DNA of 59,830 nt, taken from the NCBI GenBank assembly GCA_943704495.1, contig CALSCR010000030.1, forward strand, positions 1 to 59,830, read 5' to 3'. Below the pieces are notes generated by a model, which made no database searches, was not told where the DNA came from, and saw nothing but the letters and a program-made list of their open reading frames with translations. Each line of letters begins with the position of its first letter. The first letter of the stretch is position 1. Below are positions 44,204 through 55,434 of the stretch, piece after piece. Position numbers and translations under genes: made by a program. Origin of the DNA: Pigoraptor chileana (lineage: Eukaryota > Opisthokonta > Filasterea).

Positions 44204-47200
44204 TTAGTAGTGCGGGTGTCCCATGTACTGCCGAGGCACTCCCTGAGAGTACGGGTGGGCCGCCGGGTGACCGATCGGGTAGTGCGGGGGCGGGGCCTGC
44301 ACAAACGGGGGAGAGGCGTCCATCGGCATTCCACCGGACATTCCGTGGAAACTGCGGGCCAATCCGTGCGAGTGGCGCTGACCACCTCCAGGCGGCGCCT
44401 GCGCGTGCATCGACGGCGAGTATGCGGACATCACCCCCGGATGGTACGCCACGGCCGGTCCCTGGCCCTGGCGCCCGGCACGCCCATACCCATCGTTCTC
44501 GTATCCCTGCGCGTACATGGGGCGCTGCGAAGTGGGCGACACGCCATGCCTCTCCCTATCCCTGTCCCTGTCCCAGTCCCTGTCCCTGTCTCGCTCCTTG
44601 TCCCCATGATAGGCTGCATGACGCAGCATCTCGCGATCAATGGCGTCATCCTCGCCCATGACGTGGCGTCCACCGTCGTCGCCCGCTCCTGTACGCGCAT
44701 CGCCGCCGTGCACATCGCCATCGTTGTCTCCCTCGGCGCTCCTCTGCCCTTCATCCACATCGGCGTCACGTCCAGGCCCCCTATGCCGGGCATTCTCCTT
44801 CCATCGCTCCGCACCCTCAGCGGCACGCGGATCGTCCCCGGGATATGCGCGCATTATTTCGGTGCGCAAAGACTGATCAACCTCGATGGACCGCTCCAGC
44901 TCAGACACAACCTTCAGTGTGATGTCTTCCGCGGGGTCAAAGCGCGGCCCCGAGCTCCTCGATCGCGTCCCGTTCGACTCCCACACCTTGGCCATGCTGC
45001 GTGGGGCGAATACGGGTGCGCTGTGTAGAGTGTACTGAGGCAGCGGAAGGTAGCGCATCATCGGCGTGTAGTACAGATGCGGCTGGACGGGCGCCTGCAC
45101 AATGGGCTGCGGCGCGGGGGCGGGGGCGGGGGCCGGCTGCAAGTTCTTGCCAGTCGGCATCTGCCGCTTTCCATCCGCACGCAGCGGACGGATGGTCTTA
45201 AGACGCGCGTCGCCGTCGGCCTCGTGGTACCCGCCGCCGCCACGTGCACCGGAAGCGGCAGAAGCGTCGCCGTCAAAAGAGTATCCGCCAGGCGCCTGGT
45301 GCCCACTGCTTTCAAACTGCTGCGACGCGTGCAGGTCCCTGTGGCCGTCTGCAGAGCCCGCGCTGTCGTTCAGTGCCGCCCGCGAGCTCTGCCCCGACCC
45401 TTTGCCATGCCCGTGCTCCTTCTTCTTCAGGGTGAGGCGCGCGGGCGGGACCTTTGGCGCCGTGATGCTCGGATGCACGTTCTTCGGTGGACGTCCGGGC
45501 TTGCGGTGGGCGGCCGCCACCGGAGGCTCCTCTGCCCCGTCCAAGTTCGAGGGGAAGAGCACATCGGCGGCGGAGGGCGAAGGAAACACATAGTCGCGCG
45601 GGAAGAGGAAGTCAACCATCGGGGCAAGATGCCTCACCAAGGGACGGATGCTGCTCAACGGCACGCCACACTCGCCCACATTGCAGGCCTCGTTCGGCGC
45701 CAGAATCATCGTCATGAGCGCCAGCGTCACGTTGGCAATGCTCTTGTGCCCGCTGTACGGGACTCCGTGTGCCCTGATGGTCGCATCCACAAGCAAGTCC
45801 TGCCGCTCCTTGTCGATCGGCAGCGATGCGCAGTAATTTTCCGCAAACGCACGTGAGGGGATGATTTCCACGTCAATCTTCAGGTGCGCCGCCGCGCTCT
45901 TTGACAGCTGCGACACGCGGAGCTTGGGCACCTTCCGCCGCGAGCACAGCTCCTGGTATGTGCATGCCAGTCCATCCTGTCTGCACGAAATGAACATTGC
46001 CGCCGTGGCGCTGCACGCCACATCGAGTTCGGTTACGCAGGGGAAGATGCCATTGTGCTCGCACAATTTGAAAATGGTCTCCGCGCGCAGATGTACACTC
46101 GCAGACACCTTCAGCTCGTCGCACGCAGAGCGTATCGCCGCGAGCCCACGCTCAATGGCCTCATCGGGAGCGAGCACTCTGAGATCGTCCCTCTCCTTTA
46201 CATTCTTGTCTGTTTCGCCGTCCTTGTCTTTATCCTTGTCTTTGTCCTTGTGACTGTCCTTCTCCTTGTCGTCGCCCTTGGGCCGCGGGGCAGTCGCACC
46301 GTCGCCCGCAGCCTTTGCCACTCGTATGCGCACCCCGCCGTTATCTACCCGGGCTTTCTTCACCACAACGGGCTTGCCATCAGCATCGCCACGCTCCTTT
46401 TCATCGCGCATGCGCTGGTGATTCACGGGAGAAAGCGACCAATGCAACCGACAAACTGTCAGATTTGAAAATCCCAAACACGATTCATCGGCTATTGTGC
46501 ATCGCAATGAGACACTTGTGCTGCGTGTGTGTGTGTGTGCGTGTGTGTGTGGCTTTTGATGCACATGGTGCACACACGCAATTGCTGAGAGATGAGCAGC
46601 CATTCTCACCTTCTTTGCGTCAGTTGAAACAGGGGTGCGCACTACCGCAACCCTGTCACGTGTCGGCGACTCTTCATCGGCATCGCGGCTCTGCAAACAT
46701 ATCAAGCCGACAAAAGCGCATGAGAAACCCGAGTGACTATCGGGGGGTTCTCTATAAAGGGAGCAGAGACTGGCAGCGAGCAAGGGATGCGCTACAAGCT
46801 AATTATCGGTAGACACAAGAGGATGCGAGCACGCATCAGCTGCACGGGCGATCCATCTCAGCGACACAGAGACCACAAATGCAGATAGCACATTACTGCC
46901 AACTCACATAGTCAGTGTCGGATATGTCGATGCGGTCAACGAGCAGACAGTCGCCGTCTGTAAAGAGGATGTGAAAGCGATTGGGGTTGTGCACAGACAC
47001 AATTTTTCCTGGAAATAAAGGTTGCATACAGCACATTAGAGCCAGTCTGGCCCAGAAAGAATGTAATAGCTGCCCAGAGTGATCACATGAATGATCTTTC
47101 GTTGTGGGCGTGTTACAAAATATACGCATAAATCCTAGCATAATTACCAAAGACAGAAGATTAGGTAAAATGCCCCCCTTCCCCCTCCTCTCTCCTGCCC

Positions 47201-47634
47201 CCGACCGGCAACAAATTCATTTGACATCAACAACAAACACCTTGCACTCGGGTGCACAACTCTTCAAGGCGCCATGCAGGCGAGGGATGTTCCCTCCCAC
47301 GAACACATACAGACAGCTCCATCCGTGCAGAGAGCATAATTGGTTTCAGTAGATTACCTGGGTAGAAGCTGCCATCAACCCAGCGCGCATCAACCTTGTC
47401 GCCAATCGACAGTGCCCGCGAAAACATGCGCTGCGCAACAATACAATCAGATGATACGGCAGAAAATCGGCGTCAATCGAAAGGGCGCGGGAGATGGACA
47501 AACTGGGTCAACCAGAAATTGTTTTACAAATTAATAGCAAAAAAAGCGAGAACAGCCACACGCATACCACTCCATACCTCCACAACACTCCGCGGCGTAT
47601 CGACCTCGCCACGCGGCGAACTGTCCTTCGCCAT
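44204..47634 (-). CDS. Tudor plus TFIIB-like cyclin-fold protein
   Basis: Exons in transcript order: 47634-47578, 47430-47358, 47008-46908, 46690-46610, 46414-44204; 840 residues, frame closed. Residues about 22-75, spread over exons 2-3, are a Tudor-like barrel: SIGDKVDARWVDGSFYPGKI, then NPNRFHILFTDGDCLLVDRI, with the aromatic positions typical of methyl-lysine readers such as PHF20. A Lys/Asp repeat (KDKDKDKDKD) follows. Residues about 195-400 resemble tandem TFIIB cyclin folds: HLRAETIFKLCEHNGIFPCV, ATAAMFISCRQDGLACTYQE, and in repeat two HKSIANVTLALMTMILAPNE. There is no N-terminal zinc ribbon, so it is not TFIIB itself. The C-terminal half is low-complexity: RKPGRPP (AT-hook-like), Ala/Pro, Arg/Asp and His/Pro/Gly/Tyr runs. 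Probably a nuclear chromatin or transcription protein. The five-exon model rests on clean splice phases. Confidence 0.8.
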
Positions 47635-48183
47635 GTTGAGGGCGTCTGTCGCTTTCTTACTAAATTACTGAGCAGATACCACCAAATGCTTTCGAAACCC
47701 AGCGGATTCAATCCATGCACAAACTGCGCAAGGTGCGAGGCCCTGCGAATGTGGCCCCCGCGCGAGGGCCGTCTTCAATATTGCACGCCCGCAACAGTGG
47801 ACACCCCTCTCACCCGTGCGTTCACCACACTTATGGCGCCAAATAACGCCCCGCCGCACAACAATCCCGCAGCTGCACAGATCCGCTGTCGTCGCTCTAG
47901 CAGCACGGTATCAATCAACGAGTTTGATATATTTCGCCAACTGCTGTTTTGTTGTTTTGTAGTGTGTCAAAAGTAGCATAGCGATTAAACCAAACAAACT
48001 TCTGAATCCGTGTGATCGCCGCACAATGAGTCGCTCTGCCGGGCGAGTGTTCACCATTCTAAATTAGCGTGTCCCGAAATAGATCATTCGTAAGCACGGA
48101 ATGTCTATTTATGGGTAAGGTACGCAATCGCGGAGTTTCTATTTATGGGTACAGTGTATTCGGGGACTCCATTTTGAGCAAAC
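47635..48183. other. Tandem spacer, nothing seen
   Basis: 549 bases between the Tudor-TFIIB-like start and the IDI stop, both on the minus strand. It holds a short direct repeat (TCTATTTATGGGTA at about 48104 and 48138) but no gene. Confidence 0.4.
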
Positions 48184-49660
<1,477 letters not shown>

Positions 49661-50107
49661 AGCAGCTCCGCACGTGAGAGAAACAGAATGAGGAAAGCAA
49701 AGCAGAGGGCAGTCAAGGGCGGGTCGTCCCTAGCATGCGTGCTTGTGTGCGTGCATGTGCCTATGCTGGCGGCGTCACCGCGAATAAATAACTGAATGTG
49801 GAGGGTCGGATGAGGAAGCCGACCAATCACAGGTGAGTGCTCCACTCGCACAGAACAGCCGAGATATCGTTAAAAAATGCAATTCCTAAAAAATATGAGC
49901 ACGTGACTTATTCGGCCCACTCTTCAGACGGTGTTGGCAGCGGCATTTGTACGGCGCAATTCCTGAACACCCCTAACTTCAGTACCCCTCAGTAAGCTTC
50001 CTAAGCTCCATTGAAAGGTCGGCAGTGAGGCAGCCCGGCCTGATTCCGTCTCGTGGACATGTAATGAATTGCTGGATGCTTCAGAGAACCACACACTTTA
50101 TTGCAGC
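49661..50107. promoter_or_regulatory. Divergent promoter of IDI and GTF2H3
   Basis: 447-base head-to-head spacer. A CACGTGAC E-box lies at 49900-49907 near its middle, and there is a GACCAATCACAGG CCAAT box at about 49823. No coding sequence is seen. Confidence 0.45.
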
Positions 50108-51581
50108 ATGTCGCGTGATCTGCGTGCGTCACGGCGCCCGCATGAGGAGGAAACAGCCCCCGGGAGCCTTGTTGTCGTGATCCTCGACACAAGCCCCGTA
50201 CTATGGGCTGGAAGGTACGGGGACGGCCGTGTGGCATCCGACAGCGTTTCCTTCATCGAGTATATTGAGGCTGCGACAGTGTTTATCAATGCGCATCTCC
50301 TCCTTCAAAAGGGCAACCGTGTGGCCGTGATTGCGAATCACTCGGACTCCCGCTGCGAGTTTCTCTACGTGGCGGATGACGACAGCGATGGGGGCAGTGG
50401 CCATGGCAACGTCGCCTCGGTCGAGTCCACCGATGGCAAGTACGAGCGGCTCGGGCGCGTGGATCAAACGGTGAAAGAGCGCCTTGAGCGTCTTGCTGGG
50501 GACTCCGTTGACGACAAGGATGCGCCTTCCCCGCTGTCCTTCTCGCAGCTGGCGCGGTCGCTGAGTCGCGCTCTGTGCCATATTAATCGGGTCACTGCAA
50601 AGCTGCCCGTCGGCGTCACGCTCCAGTCGCGCATCCTCGTCATGACAATTGCTGCCGATATCCCCTCGCAGTATATCATGCTCATGAACTGCATTTTCGC
50701 CGCACAAAAATGCGGAGTTGCTATTGATTCGTTGGTGCTCAGCAAAGGGGATTCGGGGTTTTTGCAGCAGGCGGCCGACCTCACGCGTGGAGTGTACATG
50801 AAGGTGTCTGATGAACACAACCTTCTCCAGTATTTAATGGTTGGTTTCATTTCCCACTTCTGGACTCCATGGGCATAGCGTCAAGACACTGACTTGAATC
50901 CTGCACCATATTCTGAGTTCCTATGCATGTGCTCATTTGTTGGCGAACAGTTTGCTTTCTTGTTGGCGTGCGTTCTGACGGCCTTCCCCTGCTCTCGTGT
51001 GCGTGCTTGCATTTGTGGCCACACAGACTGTATTTTTGCCGGATCAGCGGACACGGGCGCTGTTGTCGCATCCTCGTCTCCGCGAGGTGGACTATCGGGC
51101 GGCGTGCTTCTGTGCGGGCCACAAGAACATCATTATCGACACGGGCTATGTGTGCTCCGTGTGTCTGTCACGTGGGTTGTCGCCTGTGTTGGCTCTTGTT
51201 GGCCCCTGTTGGATGCGGCATGAGGCAGCGAGATGTTTGTGCGTCTAAGTGTGTCTGCATGCATGCACTGGTTTCTCACCAGACTCACACTGCCATTTTC
51301 ATTGTGCACTGCAGTGTTTTGCAAGAAGACATCGATATGCTCCACTTGCAGGTTGGTTGTATGGTTGTTTGGTTGTTGGGTTGGTGTGGGCAACAAACAC
51401 CACATGTGTGCTTATATATTCTTGCATGCTCCAGTGCCCCACAATGTGACATGAGTGAGGCAATGGTATAAATTTCTCATCTCCCACTCTGGCACACACC
51501 ATTTCGTGCCATCTATCCACGGTCAGGACCAAATTCAAGACTATCTCGGCAGTGCCGCCCCAACAACTCGCCCCCAAATAA
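50108..51581 (+). CDS. GTF2H3: TFIIH subunit p34 (TFB4)
   Basis: Core subunit of TFIIH, used in promoter opening and nucleotide excision repair; it binds p44. Exons: 50108-50839, 51027-51171, 51315-51351, 51527-51581; 322 residues, frame closed, against 308 in human. The N-terminal vWA-like domain has [34 protein letters not shown], and [20 protein letters not shown] followed by [16 protein letters not shown]. An extra acidic/Gly loop lies near residues 95-115. The C-terminal C4 zinc finger has [40 protein letters not shown]. An in-frame upstream ATG at 50069 is less likely. Exon 3 is 37 bases. The donor of intron 1 is GTTGGT, weaker than its neighbours. Confidence 0.95.
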
Positions 51582-51818
51582 CTTCGTATTGAGTTTATCG
51601 ATCATTAAAGTATTTGTATTTACAATTGAGCATTTTTCTCATTCGCGAGAGTGAGACGCAAGCGAGGACCCCGGTGGGACCCACAGACCCTCTCGCACTC
51701 TCGCAGCAATGCAAAAAAGTGTGTAGGCTGCGAATGAGGCATGAGGTATGTTGTGGACGATTAGTGCGTCGTATGCATGCATAAATTGCCATGGCTGAGA
51801 GCCACGGGGAGGGTGTAT

Positions 51819-51905
51819 GATGTGTCTCAGATGGTAGTAGCAAAACTTTGTTGGTTGTCAGCATTCTTGTCTAAGAGAAGTGGAAACAATCATCAGCAAC
51901 ACATA
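51819..51905 (-). ncRNA. Box C/D snoRNA, copy 1
   Basis: Read on the minus strand: box C TGATGA (51895-51890), an internal CTGA taken as D', and box D CTGA (51830-51827). The flanks pair as a terminal stem (ATGTGT before box C, ACACAT after box D). The 14 bases before box D, TTTGCTACTACCAT, are complementary to a conserved large-subunit rRNA segment. It sits in an apparent host intron 51958-51728. Confidence 0.8.
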
Positions 51906-51958
51906 CATGCAACCAATGCCACGAGAGAGATACATTTATGCAAAGACAAAATACAAAC

Positions 51959-51997
51959 CTCCAAGAGACGACACATGACGCATTACTACTTTGCCAC
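51959..51997 (-). other. Predicted 39-base snoRNA-host exon
   Basis: On the minus strand an acceptor (AATGCAG) and a donor (GGAG/GTTTGT) bound 39 bases between snoRNA copies 2 and 1. No conserved protein reading was recognised, so it is probably a non-coding or 3' untranslated exon. Confidence 0.45.
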
Positions 51998-52077
51998 CTG
52001 CATTCAAAGCGTGTTCAGCAAGGAGACGTGAGAGAGACAGAGACAATCGTGGATGCAGCAAAACACAATAAGGAAGG

Positions 52078-52167
52078 CTTGCGGATCTCAGATGGTAGTA
52101 GCAAAACTTTGTTGGTTGTCAGCATTCTTTTCTAAGAGAAGTGGAAACAATCATCAGCGAAGGCAAG
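52078..52167 (-). ncRNA. Box C/D snoRNA, copy 2
   Basis: Same core as copy 1: box C 52156-52151, box D 52091-52088, identical guide before box D. One base differs, in the D' guide. Its terminal stem is CTTGC with GCAAG, not the TGTGT/ACACA of the other copies, so the stem has changed on both sides and pairing is kept. Apparent host intron 52218-51998. Confidence 0.85.
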
Positions 52168-52218
52168 TACCCAGCGGCCGATCAAGAGGAGAAAAAACAC
52201 ACCAGACATAGCACAAAC

Positions 52219-52254
52219 CTAGATGTGGCGTGCTTGTAGATCGCTGGTAAAATT
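52219..52254 (-). other. Predicted 36-base snoRNA-host exon
   Basis: On the minus strand an acceptor (TTTCCCTGCAG) and a donor (CTAG/GTTTGT) bound 36 bases between snoRNA copies 3 and 2. The donor resembles that of the next host exon. Confidence 0.45.
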
Positions 52255-52342
52255 CTGCAGGGAAATTACAGGTTCATTACAACGACAGTGAGAATGCAGA
52301 AGAGGACAGGCAAGCGCGACATATGAAGTCAAGGGAGGTGCA

Positions 52343-52430
52343 TGTTGTGTCTCAGATGGTAGTAGCAAAACTTTGTTGGTTGTCAGCATTCTTGTCTAAG
52401 AGAAGTGGAAACAATCATCAGCAACACACG
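52343..52430 (-). ncRNA. Box C/D snoRNA, copy 3
   Basis: Box C 52420-52415, box D 52355-52352, terminal stem TGTGT with ACACA. The core is identical to copy 1. The apparent host intron ends at an acceptor at 52255; its donor is less certain, with GTCGTG at 52478 one candidate. Confidence 0.8.
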
Positions 52431-52887
52431 CACGCTTCCCACAGGTTAAGAGTGTGCGTTTGGGTAAGAACCCACGACCTCGAGTGCTCTTCGGTCTGTT
52501 ACGCACACCCACCAGCAGGATTCCGCCCAAACGACCCCACATACACACGCGATTGTGTGTCCAGAGGAAGCGCTACCCCTGTCATGGACAGCCGTTGCGG
52601 TCACGCAAAAACTCATGGCTCGGCTCACTCCACGAACAATAACAGCAACAGCGAGGAGTCAAACTCCGTTTTGCCGCATGTTCAAAAAAATTAAGGCACG
52701 AATACAGACGCACAAACGCAGCTATTTACACTATACAATACGCAATTTACAAATAGACGGCGCGACACACGACAACCAAGCGGCAAATCCCAATCACTCA
52801 GTCCCGATCACTCAGTCGCGCGTCACGCCATTCTGTGGCGATCGCCACCGCAGACTCTGTAGACGCTGCACACTCAACCACGTGCAC

Positions 52888-54705
52888 TCAGATGGAGCCA
52901 TAGCGGAACACCTTGTCGTTCTCCATGCCCGTGGGCTTGCGGCCGGGATAGTCGACGAGCGCATCCTCGTCGGTGCCGTCCACGCGGTCGCTGTCGTCGC
53001 CCTCGTCGTCGTCGCCGTCGCGCGAGTCGCTGTCGTTGATGCCGCGGTGCTTGCCACCAGCGCCCGTGCTGTCATCGCCGTTAAGCTCGTCGTAAAACAC
53101 GGGCGGATTGCGCTTGTTACGCCACCAAAAGATAATGCACATGATCAGCAGCGTGCCCTGGAGACACGCGGTCGTCAGGTAGGGAAGCCACGTGGTCACG
53201 CTGGCATCGTGTCCCGAAGCGAGGAAGTATGTCCAAATAAAGGTTCCTGTCATGCACAAAAACAGAGGACACACACAATATATACAAAACGCGCACACGC
53301 ACATTCACGTTGAAGAAGGGTTGTAAGCAATGGTGCCAAATAACTCATGCAGAGAGGATAAAGAGACCCAGAGTGACGGTAAATGTGTTGTCTCAGATGG
53401 TAGTAGCAAAACTTTGTTGGTTGTCAGCATTCTTGTCTAAGAGAAGTGGAAACAATCATCAGCGACACAAACTCAGCCACAGCGCTACAGCAGTCCCACG
53501 GGGGACTCACGTGACCATGTTCTCACCGGGCGTTTGAATCATCATCATCGGAATGCTGAGGGACCCGGGATCCTTTCGCCTGAACGTCTTGTAGAGCTGC
53601 GGGAGGTACTGCAACAGCACGGCGCCCACAGAGAAGATGCCGAGGGACACGCCGTAGTAGTGCACCGGCCGCGACGTCCCCCCGAGCGTCGATATCATGC
53701 ACGCAAGAATGATCGAAAAGAGGACAGAGAGTGACACGCTCACGCCAAATAATATCCGCGCCATGACGAGCTCGTGCCGTCCCTCTCGCTTGACCTTGAA
53801 ATATATGAGAAAGAGGATGAATCTGCATACGGAGAGCAGTTGGTGTGGACAAGACAAGGAAAATGATTGAATGAGTATTGGAGCCATAGCAATGGTATGC
53901 CACACAATAATACAATTGAGGGCCATGGGCAAAAAATGCAGCAGAGATACCCACACTCCATAGAGACAGGCCGCTTGAACGGAGAGCTGGTAGATCTTGA
54001 GCATTTCTATATTGCAACGACGGAATCCCTGCGCAGACACAAAAAAACGCTTGTTACAAAGTGTGTGACGGCGCAGCCCAATCAAATGGCACCGACAAAG
54101 ACAGACCAGCACGCTGCAATCACGTGACCAACCCATGATGAGCAGCAGGCGAGCGTGTCGTACTGCAGGACAAAGGCGTTGAGAAGCGATGTGACAGCGC
54201 TGAAGGTCCCCAGGAGAAGAAACAGCGAGCTGATGCCCTCGCTGGACTTCCGCACGACGATGGTGATGTGCTGCACGAGTCCAGTGCGGACATGTTCCAA
54301 AAACAAACAAAAAATAGAATTGAGCAATAGGAATCACCGGATTAAGAGAAAAACGAGAAGGCGAGTCGGGAACATCACAAAGAGGGAGAGGACCGAAAGA
54401 AGAAGGCTAACCTGAGGAAGATATGAGAGGAGAATGCCGACAAGAATTATTGAGCCGGCAACAACGTCGAACGTCGTTGGATCCGCTGCAGAGGCGGGGG
54501 GGGGGGGGGGGATGTGATCGAATTGACATGCAAGCACGCTCGTTTAGCCAGTGCAATGAGATCAGGCTCACAAATAAACCAACGCAGCCCATGTAAAAGG
54601 TAAAAAGCAAAACTGCAAAAGCGAGGAAACATAAAAAAAGACACTTAATGCACCTTTAATCCATTCGGCAGTGCAATTGACGCCGTCCCGCATCGGAAAC
54701 TCCAT
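52888..54705 (-). CDS. PQ-loop seven-segment membrane protein
   Basis: Probable small-molecule transporter of the PQ-loop family, whose members export amino acids or other solutes from lysosomes or vacuoles. Exons in transcript order: 54705-54654, 54485-54412, 54270-54133, 54028-53955, 53822-53527, 53246-52888; 330 residues, frame closed. The start is MEFPMRDGVNCTAEWIK, with a possible N-glycosylation site (NCT). Two PQ motifs each end a hydrophobic helix: ILVGILLSYLPQHITIVVRK and VGAVLLQYLPQLYKTFRRKD. About seven hydrophobic segments are visible, the last being LQGTLLIMCIIFWW. The cytosolic tail is Asp-rich. The donor of the last intron is taken as CCCG/GTGAGA at 53526 because only this phase joins to FIWTYFLASG. 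That intron (53247-53526) contains snoRNA copy 4 on the same strand. The specific substrate is not decided. Confidence 0.87.
53383..53470 (-). ncRNA. Box C/D snoRNA, copy 4, intronic
   Basis: Box C 53461-53456, box D 53396-53393, terminal stem TGTGT with ACACA, guide identical to the other copies. It lies wholly within the last coding intron of the PQ-loop gene and in the same orientation, as expected for an intron-processed snoRNA. Confidence 0.85.
54497..54512 (+). repeat. Poly(G) run (C-tract at an acceptor)
   Basis: About 15 consecutive G on the plus strand. In the minus-strand PQ-loop gene this is a poly(C) tract just before the exon 2 acceptor, and it probably serves as the pyrimidine tract. 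Confidence 0.7.
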
Positions 54706-55434
54706 CGCATAGCTGCCCATTTTTGGCCGTTGCGGCCCCCTTGCGGCCCAATTGCGGCAATTTCAGGCGAAGCGCCACCGACAGACAGCGTGCAACCGAC
54801 AAGTACACGGCAATAAGAGAGACAAGGCAAGGTCCTTAACCGAATGATCACACAATCAAATGTGTTCTCGAAATCGACAGCCAAAAAATGATTAAATAAA
54901 AGCGGCGGGAAATATAGTGTGCCGGAGAGTGATATTAATCCTCTGCATATGCACGCGGTTGAGAGAACATTGCGAAGAAAACGGTGATCAGCTGCCGATA
55001 GTCTAATCAAGAGGTACAAACATAGCCACTATATATGTACAAGTGATTCTTAATATTGGGTGTGTGATTGATGTGCACGCAACACATCCTTTATGTATGT
55101 GGCCTCACTACGGATTCCATACTCAGCCCATACTCACGAAACAACCCCATACTCTGTCGTTGTATAGCCGCATGGTGATACTGAATTTAAGCGAGATCTC
55201 GTCGACATTTGGAATTCGCTGTGTATTTTTTCAAATATTTTTTTTGGGTGACCGCCGCCGATAAAACTCAGCACTGCTTTTCTGCATTATGGAGAGTGCA
55301 TCACTTGATCCACACTTTCGTTGTGCAGAGGGAAAGCCTCATTAAACGCACTTGATTATATGCTGCATTGTGTGCGTGGTGTGAGTGAGTGAGTGAGTGT
55401 GTGTGTGTGTGTGTGTATGTGTGTGTAAGTGCCC
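54706..55434. promoter_or_regulatory. Divergent promoter of the PQ-loop gene and LRRC45
   Basis: 729-base head-to-head spacer. TTGCGGC occurs three times at 11-base steps (54730, 54741, 54752), 25-50 bases upstream of the PQ-loop start. A TG repeat (about 55396-55427) directly precedes the LRRC45 start. No coding sequence is seen. Confidence 0.4.

Noticed and set aside
46415-46783. Extension of the large minus-strand frame upstream of the TFIIB-like exon
   Set aside because: The first 120 codons are His/Thr repeats from a CA tract; spliced exons 46690-46610 and 46414-44204 give a clean join, so this part is intron.
51819-53470. Dispersed repeat as a SINE or transposon fragment
   Set aside because: No target-site duplications or poly(A) tails; boundaries coincide with box C/D ends and the paired flanks covary, so snoRNA is the better call.
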